Below are positions 24,394-35,674 of a stretch of 64,000 bases of DNA, piece after piece (within the stretch, counting starts at the first letter, position 1; the number at the start of each line of letters is the position of its first letter). Made by a program: the position numbers and the translations under genes. A model generated the notes under the pieces. The model was not told the DNA's origin, searched no databases, and saw nothing but the letters and a program-made list of their open reading frames with translations. The stretch is from Hyphodiscus hymeniophilus (Eukaryota > Ascomycota > Leotiomycetes > Helotiales > Hyphodiscaceae), in contig VNKQ01000009.1 in assembly GCA_016508695.1 (NCBI GenBank), positions 558,001-622,000 of the forward strand, read 5' to 3'.

Positions 24394-25150
24394 AGTTCAC
24401 CAGGTTGCTTTAAAGAAATTCTAATCGCTCAGGAATTATGAGCGGGTCGGAATCGATTCTCTCGCACAATACTAGGGATTTCAGTAGCGGCAAGTTTGGC
24501 AGCGGAAAGATGATGCCATCTCTTCATCACTAAAGTCGTCGACTAGCTCAAATTCCTCAGATTTGTCAAAAATTGGAAGCTTTCCGATCTGGGGAATGCG
24601 GTACTGGGAATGAGACCTCAGACCAAGCATAGGGATGTGAAATTGATAAACTAAAGAATTTGTATGTGGGAAGCAATCAGGAGGGAGTCGAACAAGCGAT
24701 GGAATCTTGCAAAATTAGCAGCAAACAACACTACCACCACCACGTGGAGCAAGCAATGCGACAAATATCTTCGTTCCCCAGATAGAAGAGCCATATTTAT
24801 CAAAGAGATTTCCGAGGATTAGCAAATATTATTATACCGTATCGTAATGATCGGTCTGCAAGATCCGAATTTCTCAGTCTCGACTCTCTAGGTAGTTAGC
24901 AGACCGTGCAAGAATGCCAAATGATCAAGCACTGTAGCCAGATAGGAAGCCGCAACGTTTCCTTTGTTTTGCAACTGATATGCTCTTGGTGACTGGCAAC
25001 TGCTGAAAAGAGCTGACGAACGAGATGACATGCTGCATACAGGAGATTTTGTCAATTTGTGAAAGAGTCGATCAAACAATTCATACCTTGCCGCTACTTG
25101 AAAACCACAAAGTGCCCTGATGGGTTCCTTAGATCTTGGTGAATTCAAAA
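24394..25150 (-). pseudogene. Unrecognised minus-strand coding remnant, right of the transposon
   Basis: Reading from 25148 leftward, protein-like segments appear: CGFQVAARYE, KGNVAASYLATVLDHLAFLH, then KYGSSIWGTKIFVALLAPRG and KLPIFDKSEEFELVDDFSDEE near 24530-24810. They sit in different frames with stops between. One intron-like joint is visible (gtatga...tgcag, about 25032-25085). I do not recognise the protein. Same strand as the remnant left of the transposon and divergent from the regulator at 25367. Confidence 0.35.
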
Positions 25151-25237
25151 TGATCAGGTTTTCAACGATTACTTTGAGCTTTGTTTCCTAGACATGCACC
25201 AGATGGAATTACCCTACCTAAGGTAGTTGTGTGGCTA

Positions 25238-25247
25238 GTCACGTGAC
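25238..25247. promoter_or_regulatory. GTCACGTGAC palindromic E-box
   Basis: A perfect 10-bp palindrome containing CACGTG with GT/AC flanks, the consensus of Cbf1/USF-type bHLH factors. It lies about 120 bp upstream of the ATG at 25367. Binding is inferred from sequence only. Confidence 0.4.
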
Positions 25248-25366
25248 TTATGTATCATCACCTCGATGCTCTTCTCAGAAAGGCTTAGCGGGACGTCATG
25301 CCCAAAGAAATTAGCTGGAGAGTTGTGGCAACGGGCGTCTGGTGCTTCACCCATACACTACCAGAA

Positions 25367-27868
25367 ATGTTGACGACTCCTCCTGGAAATTCTGAAGGGC
25401 TGCAGCCCCTACCTCCAGCCCCTTCATCTCCGAAAATAACTCGAGGGCACTCATGTATCCTATGTCAACAGCGCAAAGTCAAATGCGACAGGTCTAAGCC
25501 GTGCTCGAACTGCATCAAGGCGCGAACAGAATGTATACCAAGTGCTCCAACTGTTCCGCGTCGAAGGAGGAGAAAGTTCTCGGAGCAAGATATTGCTGCG
25601 AAACTACGGCGATATGAGCACCTTCTCAAGAAAAATGGCATCAAGATTGAGGATGATGATGACGATGCCACGGAGGATTCTCCTCAAAATGATAATCACA
25701 CAATGCACCTTCTTGAAGTCCCGAGGCCGCCTAAGGCCGATAAGGGAATGCTTTTTACTGATCATCAAAACTCGCGTTATGTTGAGAAGTACGTTTAGGT
25801 CCCCCAATCGCTGCCTGATCTCTGTTGACCAAAGTAGTACTCTGTGGGAGAACTTGCGCGACGAAATTCAAGATCCAAAAGATGCTCTCCAAACATCTTC
25901 AGATGACGAGTCCAATGAGACCAGCATCTTTCCCGAGGCCGGGATATTCTATCTCAGGCTTGGCTTTCCTAATAAAGATTTAAGTTCCCTTCATCCCTCA
26001 CCCGTTCAAATCTTCCGACTTTGGCAAACATATTTGGTCAATGTGAACCCTTTGGTCAAAATATTTCATGCCCCAACCGTCCAGCAAGTCATACTCGATG
26101 CTACTGGAGATTTGTCGAAAATCCCCAGAGCAACAGAGTCATTGATGTTTGCTATATATCTTCTGTCTGTCACATCCCTGAAATCAGAGGAATGCGAAAC
26201 CATGTTTGGTGAGACTCGCGCAGCGCTCGTCTCGAAATACTCCCAGGCAACGCAACAGGCATTAGTCAACGGTAGATTTCTTAAATCTGTCAATCTGTAT
26301 TCGTTGCAGGCATTCGCACTTTATCTTGTGAGTTGATCCCGTTCAATTCTCCATATTGGCGTCCCTTCCACTCGTTATTCAGTGACACAACGGAGATCGG
26401 GGCAAAGGTGTGCTCTATCTTTACTACCCGCCACCTCAATATATCAACGTGGGCAAATACTGACGTCTGCCACATTTAGCTTGCTCTTCGAAGAGGATAT
26501 GATCCTCAGTCTATGTGGGTTCTCACTGGTGCTGCTGTGCGTATTTCACAACGGCTCGGTATCCATCGCGATGGAGCAGATCATCAAGTCAGCCCGTTCG
26601 ATGCTGAGATGCGGAGACGGACGTGGTGGCAAGTCGTGTCACTTGATGGGCAAGCATCGAAACTCGCTGGTGCGGGTTTCCCTGGTTGGCTTGCTCGATT
26701 TGATACCAAGATGCCCCTCAACATCAGTGACAGTGATCTGAGTCCTTCTATGAAAGAATTTCCGGTTGAGAAAGAAGGCGCAACCGAAATGTTATTTTGT
26801 TGTCTCCGATACGAAGTCGCTGAAGCACTCCGCAAGACTAGTTGCGTTGGGGAGGGCAGACTAGGACAGTCCTTTATCAAGCAAAGCTCCGAGCTCATTG
26901 TAGAGAAGGATAAAGCTATCGATGCTCTTGAGATCAGATTTGAACAAAAGTATATACGCTATTGCGATCCATCAATACCGTTGCATCTTTTGGCTATCTA
27001 TATGTCTAAGTCCGTCATATGTACGATGAGAATGATGGCACATCATCCTCGGCAATACCCTGATCGAGGTGCGTCAATGCCACAGAAGGAGAAAGACATG
27101 TTATTCTCGGAAAGTCTAAAAGAGTTGGAGATCGCTACCATGGGCCATTCAAACAAGCTCGTTCAAGGATTTCTATGGCGTAAGTTAAGTCTCGGCTGTC
27201 CTCTATTCTAGATGCTTTTATAGTAGTTCCGTGGGATTTCCGGGAACGGTCTCCTTGCTCCCAAGATTTACCAGAGAAGCATTGCTGACCTTAAACTATA
27301 AGACATCCACGTACACTTCCAACTAGATGCTTTCATATATATTTTGTCCGAGCTGAGGCATCGGACCACAGGAGACCAAGTCGACCGGGCTTGGCAACAA
27401 ATAGAGACATCGTTCGAACAACGTCCCGAAATGCTCAGCGAGACGAAGAATAGCTTGTATTATGCAATTGGAAACCTGACTCTGAAAGCATGGGCCAGAA
27501 GAGAAGAAGCTGGAGGTCTGTACCAAGGCTCGCATCAATTGGCACCTCCGCGATTCATATCGGTACTGAGATCGCAACGAAACATCTCTACACCAACGTC
27601 ATCGCAGCTAAACACCGAATGGCGAGATCCAAATCCCGTTGCACCTTCGAATCCCATGCTTCAATACGGTAATAATCTAGTACTGGCTCAAGCACCGTAC
27701 GATGCAAGTGCTGAGCAGTGGAAGAATATGAATTTTGGAATGGATGTGACCACACCAGCTTTCGGTCCAAATGATTGGGCGTACTGGCAAACCCTTATGG
27801 ACGGAGACTTGCCCACCTACACCGGTGAAATGTCAGAGAACACTTATGGACAGCAAATGCAGCAGTAG
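25367..27868 (+). CDS. Zn2Cys6 fungal transcription factor
   Basis: Four exons: 25367-25788, 25835-26327, 26480-27179 and 27303-27868; 726 residues. An in-frame ATG at 25298 would add 23 residues. The N-terminal binuclear zinc cluster has six cysteines spaced C-x2-C-x6-C-x5-C-x2-C-x6-C (C30 to C56), then a basic RRRRRK stretch and a short acidic region. The middle is a fungal-specific TF domain (YLLALRRGYDPQSMWVLTG, RISQRLGIHRDGA, EMRRRTWWQ, LNISDSDLSP). Such proteins bind CGG-containing sites in the nucleus. The second intron (152 nt) has branch actgac; the third (123 nt) ends ctataag, the acceptor that restores WHIHVHFQ. Target genes are unknown. Confidence 0.9.
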
Positions 27869-28329
27869 CTGCTGCATTGTCCAACACTCTCTTTGCCTAG
27901 ATGCATCGGGCTATCAAACCTGAAATATCCACGCTCATTGGTCAATGCATTTAGGACCCCCTCCTTTGGCAAAGTGCATCACCACAAATGTGCCACCGGG
28001 ACCATTCTATTCACCCACATGCAAGCCTTTCCACATTGGATCAATCCCGTCATCGAAGAAGTCGGTCACACATGTGCTGCGTTTGTTATAGCCCGCTAAT
28101 CGCCCGTCCAAATCTGTTGCGGCTCTGCGTGTGGTCATCGCTCACCGTGTAGCTTACACACAAGGCTGCGCAACGCTCGCAGGTTCGGGCAGCCCCCTCC
28201 CCCCTCCTTCCATGGAGACGTTATCTGTTGCCTACGCCTGAATGAAATGGTATATTGTCAGAGCCTTCCGACAATGTCGTCCTCCTCTCACCATCTCCTT
28301 TCTAAAAAGGCGTATTTGCTGTTTTCGAA
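27869..28329. other. Intergenic region, no supported gene
   Basis: Between the Zn2Cys6 gene and the small membrane-protein gene. Pyrimidine-rich near 28190-28215, plausibly promoter. No gene seen. Confidence 0.55.
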
Positions 28330-29093
28330 ATGGCACCGTTTCCAATCATCGAGTCTCAGCCGCAAGTTGCTCGAAGACAACCCGATCAAATTACTCTATC
28401 CATCACTCATGCATCTACGGCGTACACGTCCACTATTCCTTTAGGAGCTCCTACCGCCATTCCCAATTAGTTAGTCTCTTCTCGAGCCTAAGCCTAGAGC
28501 TTTCACTGATTTCAACGTCCTCCAGCGGTGCAACAACTCTCATCACAACAGCCATCTCCACAGAATCGACACAGACAGCACAAGTGACTCCTCCACACGA
28601 CACCTCATCGGGATCCTCCCATACTGGCACCGTCGTTGGCGCTGTTCTCGGCTCTATTCTAGGATCGTTAGTCCTCCTTGTAGTCCTTTACAAATGCTGC
28701 TTCGATAATCGGTCGGCAGTCTGGATTCCGACATTCTCACGGGCGTACGATTCAGAGTCAGAGTCTGAGAGAAGCTCGCGATCAAGCCGAGTTCACAGAC
28801 GTGGAGGTGGTGGGGAAGGCTTCGGCAGGGGTAACAGGCGAGGCGACCACGTGCGGCGACCTCGTCGGGCGAAAACGAGACGCGGTCTTCGAGAAGAGAG
28901 TGGAAGCCGGAGTGAACAAAGCTATAGCACCAGGTATGCAAGGAGGGGGAGTAGTGGGATGAGTAATTATGATGGCCTGTTAGGGTGGTTCTTGGTGCCG
29001 AGAACGAAACCTTACGGGCATCGGTATTCGGAGAAAATACGTACCAGGAGCTCGTGGGCTGGAAATGGAGCTCGGGGCACGGCAGATGATTGA
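28330..29093 (+). CDS. Small single-pass membrane protein, YTST type
   Basis: Two exons, 28330-28469 and 28526-29093, with a 56-nt intron (gttagt...tccag, branch ctgat); 235 residues. The short ectodomain has ITLSITHASTAYTSTIPLG and Thr/Ser-rich sequence. Then comes a membrane segment (GTVVGAVLGSILGSLVLLVV, about residues 80-100) and a cytoplasmic tail rich in Arg, Ser and Gly. The phase-2 junction is the one that joins the ectodomain to the TM frame, because the first exon otherwise stops at 28468-28470. It shares the T-YTST-LG motif and the TM-plus-arginine layout with the gene at 8209-8881. Role unknown; wall sensor or surface protein is a guess. The C-terminal end could be altered by an unseen intron. 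Confidence 0.6.
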
Positions 29094-29685
29094 TACGTCT
29101 TTTGGTCTTGCCTTGATACATTTGGAATGGGCAAGAATGACTGAGACCCGTGGCTCAGTATGTGGTGGATGATTAATGCATTATGAGATATTGAACGATC
29201 ATTGCTAGCGAGATCGATCGAGGCTGACATATTGTTTACTGTTAATCATTGTGTCTTGAAATCATGAAGCTGACACAAAATCCTGTGATTTAATGTGCTT
29301 CACCACCAGTAAATACCACCCTATGCTCCTGCATCAGTTAGTGACCAAAGAAAAGAAAACCAAAAACATACCAGTCAATGGCTTTAGTTATAAAGCTTTT
29401 CGAGGACTCTGGAGCATCGCAAAATGATTATTTCGAAGCTGAAAATAGGTCTCCTCGCTTTGAAAGCGAAACAATTGACTTCTGATTTTGTAGAAGGTCT
29501 TATAATCAGAGTGTATTTTTTGGTATGCCAGTTATTATCCAGTTAGCCAGTGCTAGAGCCCCTGTCACGCTAGTAAAGGAAAACGGCGCTAAGATAATCG
29601 CTATCAGGATTTTTTTGAAGAGGATCCTCCCCCATATTGAGACTTCTCAGAAAGATCGAGGACTGCTCATCCTAAACCCCTCATA
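29094..29685. other. Intergenic region, no supported gene
   Basis: Upstream of SDA1. Only short frames; no RNA gene, repeat or motif recognised. Confidence 0.55.
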
Positions 29686-32069
29686 ATGCCAAAGAAACGA
29701 GTTGGCGCACTGGAGAAGGTGGATGCAGATCTGTGTGTATCCAATTCCGAAAAGCGCAAACTTCCCAGCTAACTTTCCCAGCCCTAACCTCCAGTACAAA
29801 ATTCGACGAGATCCCAAGTCAGCTCCTTCCACTCTTTAACCACCGAATTGTGCTCATAAAAGATAGATCATACAGCGAAGACTTCCTAAACCAATATGGC
29901 CAATATCGCTCGCAACGCGACATCTTCCTTGCCTCCCCAAGCACCGCAACATCAACTGGCGTTGTTTCCTTCCGCGACCTCATTGACTTCGTTGCGCATG
30001 TAGCAGATTGCTTTCCCGAAGACACTGCAGAATTCCCCGAAGATCTAAAGACCATCCTCACGCTTCACCATGCTTCTCTTGAATCCGAACTCCGTGAAAA
30101 GATAGTTGGAAGCCTAGTCCTATTACGTAGGAAAGAGATAATCGATTCCTCGAACCTGCTGAATACGCTGTTTCCGATATTGGTAGCTACGCCGAGTAAG
30201 ACTTTACGGACTCTACTATTCCAGAAGATATTGTCAGATTTGAGGACGAGCAACTCGAAAGCCAAGAACCACAGGTTGAATCGGACAATTCAGACTGCCC
30301 TTTTCAACCTCCTTACTTCGGACCGGGCGAGTGCGAAGGGGATATGGGCTGTGAAGATTACTCGGGAGTTATGGAAACGACAAATTTGGACCGATGCGAA
30401 GGCTGTGGAAATTATGAAGGAGGCTAGTTTAGCAGATAATGAGAAGGTCATTGGAGGCGGAGTTCGGTTTTTCCTGGGAGGAGACAAAGAGCGAGAAGAG
30501 CTTGAAGATGATAGTAGTGACGAGGAAGCTGGGATTGATATTGGGAAGCTCAAGCATCAGGCTGGAATCAATAAGAAGACGAAGAAGAAGGCCAAGACTT
30601 TGGAACGAGCCGTTGAAAAAGTGCGCAAAAACGAGAAGAAGAAGAAGCAACCTCATCCCCTCAATTTCTCCGCTTTACACCTTTTACACGACCCACAGGG
30701 GTTTGCCGAACAGCTATTCTCGAAACATCTCCAGAGCTCGAGATCAAAGCTCAACCTGGATCAGAAATTGCTGGTCCTGCAATTGGTTTCGAGATTAGTG
30801 GGTTTGCATAAGCTTACTGTTATATCACTATATACCTACTTCATCAAGTACCTTACGCCCCGACAACCGTCCGTCACATCATTCCTCGCATCCCTCGCTC
30901 AGAGCACACACAACTTAGTTCCTCCTGATGCTCTGGAGCCATTAGTGCAGAAGATCGCCAACGAGTTCGTGTCTGAAGCTTCAGCGTCCGAAGTAGCATC
31001 TGCAGGTCTCAATGCCATCCGAGAGATCTGCGTTAGGCAGCCTATGGCCATGAGTGACACGTTGCTACAAGATTTAGTTATGTACAGAAAGAGCAAAGAC
31101 AAAGGTGTGATGATGGCTGCGAAAGGACTGTTGAGTCTATACAGAGAAGTAGACCCGGACAAGCTCGCGAAGCGAGATCGTGGCAAGTCCGCCACCATGG
31201 GCTTGAAATCTGGTACGATCAAAGAGAGGAGATTCGGAGAGCAAGAAGTTGGTGGTATTGAAGGCCTGGAGCTGCTGGAGCAATGGAAAGACGAAGAGCG
31301 GAAACGTAAACGAGTCGAGCGTGGTCTACCCGAGGAGTTAGGTACAGACGAAGAAGATGACTCAGACGCAGAGGAGGATTGGGGAGCATGGGATGTGGAA
31401 TCCGACGCATCTTCTGACTCTGGTGGATGGATCAATGTCGAAAGTGATGCAGAGATCGAGATCTCTGATAGCGAGGACGACAAGCCCGCAGCTAAGAAAG
31501 CGAAGCTTGATCTAAAAGCCAAGAGTAAGGGCGAAGATAATGACAAAAACGGCGACGAGGAAAATGAGAACGAAGATGCAGACAAAGCTCTGGAACAGAA
31601 GATCTCCAAGCTCGCAACGACTAAGATCCTGACCCCAGCCGACCTTGCCAAACTCCAAGAACTGCGTCTTTCAGCCTCGGTCAACAAAGCGATGGGGGGC
31701 TCGAAATCTCAATCCGCGCGACTCAAAGAGCTAGCTGCCCGGCACACAGACGATGCATTGACAGCTGAGCAAATCGAGGGGTTCTCCGCGTTACGTAAAT
31801 CCACGAAAGAGGAGATGGTAGCTTTAGCCAGGGAAGGAAAGGGTGAGAGGGGAGAGCACAAGAGCACGCAGGCTTTAAGACGGGATAAGAAGAATGCGGA
31901 GGGGAAGAGCACGACGAATAAGGAGAAGTCGCGAAAGAAGAACTTCTTGATGACACTTGGGAAAGCCAAGTTTAAGCAGAAGAGGAGCTTGACGCAGACG
32001 AAGCGGGTATTGAAAGGGCACATTGAGAGGAGTAAGAGAGGCGGTAAGAGAGGTAATATCGGGCAATAG
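29686..32069 (+). CDS. SDA1: Sda1 ribosome-biogenesis protein
   Basis: Three exons: 29686-29732, 29782-29817 and 29867-32069; 761 residues (yeast Sda1 is 767). The spliced N-terminus has LQYKIRRDPKSYSEDFLNQY, the family start. The SDA1 middle region includes FFLGGDKE and an acidic DDSSDEE run, followed by HPLNFSALHLLHDPQGFAEQ. The C-terminus is highly basic (KFKQKRSLTQTKRVLKGHIE). Known role: nucleolar and nuclear factor for 60S subunit maturation and export; yeast mutants arrest in G1 with actin defects. Both 5' introns are 49 nt, the first with branch gctaac. The longer frame starting at 29733 is intron sequence read through. An essential housekeeping gene, so it is not expected to vary among isolates. 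Confidence 0.96.
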
Positions 32070-33684
32070 TCATGGTGGTATGGAATGGGAATTGCTACCC
32101 AGCATAATTCATGCTGGTAGTATATGGCATTGTACGGAAGTGCAGCTTCTGATGCCTTGATGCCGAATTGTGAATCTCTGTCAGGGGTAACTTCTTTGGT
32201 TCCTTTTCACCGGAATATCAAGAGCCTTTATACTCGTGGCTTCCACTGGGACCACAGGCCTCCTCTGCCAATCCCTCCAGTACAACCATCATCTGGACAA
32301 CCAAGGAATGAAACCTTCGATGTTTGGAACGTTTACCAAACTTTGACTCCCATTGAACATTCCAAATGAATGAGATGGATGTGTTCCCAACCTATTAAAA
32401 ATCAGAAACTGCTCTATGATTTCAAATCTCACTTCGGAAATTCCATTATTCGACAACCGTCGAACGATCTGCTGGAGGGAAAAGGGAGGATTGCGAGAAG
32501 GAAGAGGCCGCAGGGAACGTCGAAAGGCGGGCCAGCGGAGACAGAGGAAAAACTGAATTAGTAAGAAGCGTGGAAGTATTCGGCACTTCTTGTGGAGTTT
32601 TAACGACTTATGATTCACACTAATTTATTATGCTTTGTTGTGGAGGTCATCATAGGGCCGCGAGAGTCGACCTGAGTCTGCTGAATGGGTTGTGTAGAGA
32701 CTAGGACTTTTATTGCATTGCACTTAGGTCCCGACTAGTAGTACTTGCCTTGCCGATGTCGACACTTCTGTAATAATGTCGACGATGTTTTTCGATGTCG
32801 AGCTAAAACCACGACAATGTCATGTATCCAGCCCAGGAGCCCCTCAAAGACAATGAAAGAGGACACTCAACAACGAGACGACCGATAAACGAAACCAGGT
32901 CTGGCGCTTACTCCAGCCTCAACCGCTTCGCTGGAGGTGTAGTACTCACGAATGCCTATTATCGAATTGGCTGACTCTGAGGAAAGTCGGATTAAAAGAG
33001 TGGGTTTCCAAGTTAATGTGAAGATCAGCTAGGGCGTTCCAAAAGAAACTGGTGGCGTCTTGGAAATATAATGAGAATGATAGATCCGATTGGAATATTC
33101 GATTCCTGAGATTCATTCATGTACGAATTGGGCCTAGCTTATCCCTTGATCACGTGCCGTAGGCACTAATAAGGAAGACCGACCGTACGGCGGTTACTTC
33201 TTCCTTCAGGCAGTACATCGCATTTCACCTGCCTCCAAAAGTTCCTAGTCAAGACCCAGCCGAGCAGCTATTTCATACTTCAACAAAACCGAGTGGAGCG
33301 GGAGATCCTACTGCGAGTAAAGTACTGTAATAAGTAGATGCGGAGCTGGGGTCTCTAGGCATTATCAGGACAATGCCGTCGTATTATTGGTGAAAGACTA
33401 GGACTGTACGAGGAGGGGCCTACCTGGACATGACCGAATATCCGCCACATACATGGGAGGGCGGGGGTGAATTTGTTCTGAAATGAGACTTAAGCTGCAC
33501 CTCCGTACAGTATGGGTATGCAGCACGGAGATTGTCTGTTTATGGCACTAGCCCTTTAATTTATTAGATGGCATCGACCCACAGGTAGGATTTGATCTGT
33601 ATTCATTCATTCATGGTATATATACACATCGTCCTGAAGTATCATAGTAGCCAACCAGCGATCAATTCGCAAATCAGGACGGCC
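32070..33684. other. Intergenic region; promoter of the hydrolase gene at its end
   Basis: No supported gene. Near the right end a TATATATAC box (33617-33625) lies about 60-70 bp before the spliced upstream ORF of the hydrolase transcript. Confidence 0.5.
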
Positions 33685-33785
33685 ATGTTCAGGGTAAGTC
33701 TATTGACACCAGAGCTGCCGCGCAGTTACAATATCAACCGCTCGCTTCTGATTGACTGAGACTCAAACAGGTGACCTCTATCTAA
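33685..33785 (+). promoter_or_regulatory. Spliced 7-codon upstream ORF with 5'UTR intron
   Basis: ATG at 33685 is followed after three codons by a good donor (gtaagt, 33694). The intron 33694-33770 (77 nt) ends in aaacag. Splicing gives a 7-codon ORF that stops at 33783-33785, eight bases before the hydrolase ATG (33794). Such an ORF would probably reduce or condition translation of the hydrolase. Confidence 0.5.
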
Positions 33786-33793
33786 ATTTCACG

Positions 33794-34825
33794 ATGAAGG
33801 TCCTGCAAAACATATTTGTACTGGCACTGCAGCTTGTTACCTTTGTCTCGGCCATTCCCAGCGAAACGATCATCACCAAAGATATCCCTTTCGACCTGAA
33901 CGGATCCAACTTCACCTACCAATGGCCCGTCAGTATCTATCAATTCGCATCGCAAAATGGGCAGACTCTGCAGATGGCATTCATGGATATTAAGCCGACT
34001 TGTGCTCCCAATGGCGAGACTGCTGTCTTCGTTCATGGCAAAAACTTCTGCAGCCAAACATGGAATGCCACCGCCATTGCATTCCTTGAGGCTGGTTACC
34101 GAGTGATCCTCGTCGACCAAGTTGGCTTCTGCAAGTCGTCCAAACCGACCAGCTACCAGTTCACTTTCCAAGGTCTGTCCAGGAACCTCCTCGGCCTCCT
34201 AACAACCATCGGAGTCAACGATGTTACCCTCATTGGCCATTCCTTCGGTGGCTTCACGGCAGCCAGATTCGCGCTTTTGTACCCATGGATTGTGAAAAAG
34301 CTAGTCTTGTCCGATGCTCTCGGCTTGGAAAACTATGTTGGGGAGGGGATACCTTATCCAGACACGGACTATGTTTTGGCTACGGAGAGACAAAATAACT
34401 ACGGTGCGCTCCGTGGCTACGAGCAAGCTAACTACTATCCCGGGTTGCCATGGCTGCCTTCCTACGATACCTGGGTCAACATGCTCGTTGTCATTTACGG
34501 CGGATCGATGGCGAAGGAATATACTTGGTGCCAAGCTCTTATCACAGATACGGTTCTTACAGAGACGGTTGTGTATGAGTTGCCCACCTTGAAGATGCCC
34601 ACCCTCATACTCATCGGCGCCAATGACCCGGTTGCTATTGGCAAGGCGTGGGCTCCTGCTGCCGTCCAGGCACAGGTTGGCCACTGGAGTACTTTTGCAC
34701 CAGCAGTAGCGGCCACAATTCCAAATTCGACTTTCGTCTCAATTCCTGGACAAGGTCATGCACCTCAGATTTCAGACACACTTGTATATAATCAGGAAGT
34801 CTTGGGATGGGTTACCACACATTAG
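33794..34825 (+). CDS. Secreted alpha/beta hydrolase
   Basis: One exon, 343 residues. The start at 33794 gives a clear signal peptide (hydrophobic core about residues 5-18, cleavage likely after VSA). The mature part is an alpha/beta-hydrolase: oxyanion loop VFVHGKNF, nucleophile elbow GHSFGG, acid in GANDP, and catalytic His in GQGHAP. All members of the triad are present. The N-terminal FTYQWPVSIYQF and the hydrolase layout recall epoxide-hydrolase/haloperoxidase-like enzymes; the substrate cannot be told. A start at 33752 in the same frame would bury the signal peptide. Converges on the WSC gene with 114 bp between the stops. Confidence 0.88.
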   Translation: MKVLQNIFVLALQLVTFVSAIPSETIITKDIPFDLNGSNFTYQWPVSIYQFASQNGQTLQMAFMDIKPTCAPNGETAVFVHGKNFCSQTWNATAIAFLEAGYRVILVDQVGFCKSSKPTSYQFTFQGLSRNLLGLLTTIGVNDVTLIGHSFGGFTAARFALLYPWIVKKLVLSDALGLENYVGEGIPYPDTDYVLATERQNNYGALRGYEQANYYPGLPWLPSYDTWVNMLVVIYGGSMAKEYTWCQALITDTVLTETVVYELPTLKMPTLILIGANDPVAIGKAWAPAAVQAQVGHWSTFAPAVAATIPNSTFVSIPGQGHAPQISDTLVYNQEVLGWVTTH

Positions 34826-34939
34826 GATTGGGGATGAGATATATAGATAGCTCCAATGGTATTTTAAATCCCTCCTCATCTACTTTTCTCCATGTTCGCT
34901 CGCCCTATGTGTGTGGAAGATCCAATATATACAAGTATC

Positions 34940-35674
34940 TCAGGCAGAAAGTAAGATTAGATAAACATTCAACCTATTTGCAGCACCGCAAGCCAGCTCC
35001 GTCGGGTCCCCTGGACATGTAGTTGTGCATTCTGCGTCCTGTTTCGGGGCTATGGTGTTACCGGCCGATACAGCGTTTCCACACCAGCACTCGCCGCCGT
35101 ATTCAAGTCCAAACATCAGGTATCCTCCACTCTTACAAAACTGCCCGCATTTCTCGACGGTCATAGAGTCATAGTCGACGGTGGACGCCAAACCTAGAGC
35201 GCGGTTGCTGGGGCTATCGGTATAGCAGCCGGCATAGACATAACCGTCCGCGGTTCGAGGTATTGTCGGGCGAGTATAGTTCTGCAAGGCGTATACATTG
35301 AGACGATCAGGTCCCCCGCACACCTGGTTTGCATCACCGGCACACTCCATGTCGCATTCATTTTGCGGAGCAGTTGTGGAATCACCAGCTGGGTAGGTGC
35401 CACAATAGCACTCATCTGCGAACTCGACTCCCATGACGGGATAGCCACGACTCGAACAAAACATCGCACAGAATTCGGGAGTCATTGTCGCATTGGTGGT
35501 GGTGGCGAGATTAAGGCTACGACTGACAGTTGATTCCGTCATGCAGCCATAATACACATATGGGCCGACAGGAGGCGGGGAGTAGACTGCGTCGCAAGAT
35601 GATGATATTTGCGCGTAAACGTGCCCGATAGCAGCCGCGATCAGTGCGATCGACGAAAGAAAGGTTGGTCTCAT
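34940..35674 (-). CDS. Secreted protein with two WSC domains
   Basis: One exon, 244 residues from the ATG at 35674 (ATGs also at 35683 and 35767). The start at 35674 places a signal peptide at once (MRPTFLSSIALIAAAIGHVYA-like core). Two WSC domains follow (about residues 37-130 and 140-240), each with the usual cysteine pattern and motifs: YYGCMTES, ECYCGTYPAG, CAGDANQVCGG, then YAGCYTDS, ECWCGN, CPGDPTELACG. WSC domains bind glycans in fungal wall sensors and exo-enzymes. There is no membrane segment or enzyme domain after them, so this is a secreted carbohydrate-binding protein. Possibly wall-associated. Confidence 0.88.
   Translation of the reverse strand: MRPTFLSSIALIAAAIGHVYAQISSSCDAVYSPPPVGPYVYYGCMTESTVSRSLNLATTTNATMTPEFCAMFCSSRGYPVMGVEFADECYCGTYPAGDSTTAPQNECDMECAGDANQVCGGPDRLNVYALQNYTRPTIPRTADGYVYAGCYTDSPSNRALGLASTVDYDSMTVEKCGQFCKSGGYLMFGLEYGGECWCGNAVSAGNTIAPKQDAECTTTCPGDPTELACGAANRLNVYLILLSA

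Noticed and set aside
29733..29866. Longer SDA1 N-terminus from the open frame beginning at 29733
   Set aside because: This frame starts with a GTG inside intron 1 and its first 45 codons match no Sda1. The three-exon model from 29686 gives the family N-terminus with consistent phases.
30899..31687. 262-codon minus-strand ORF
   Set aside because: Ser-rich antisense shadow of the acidic and Glu/Asp-rich part of SDA1.
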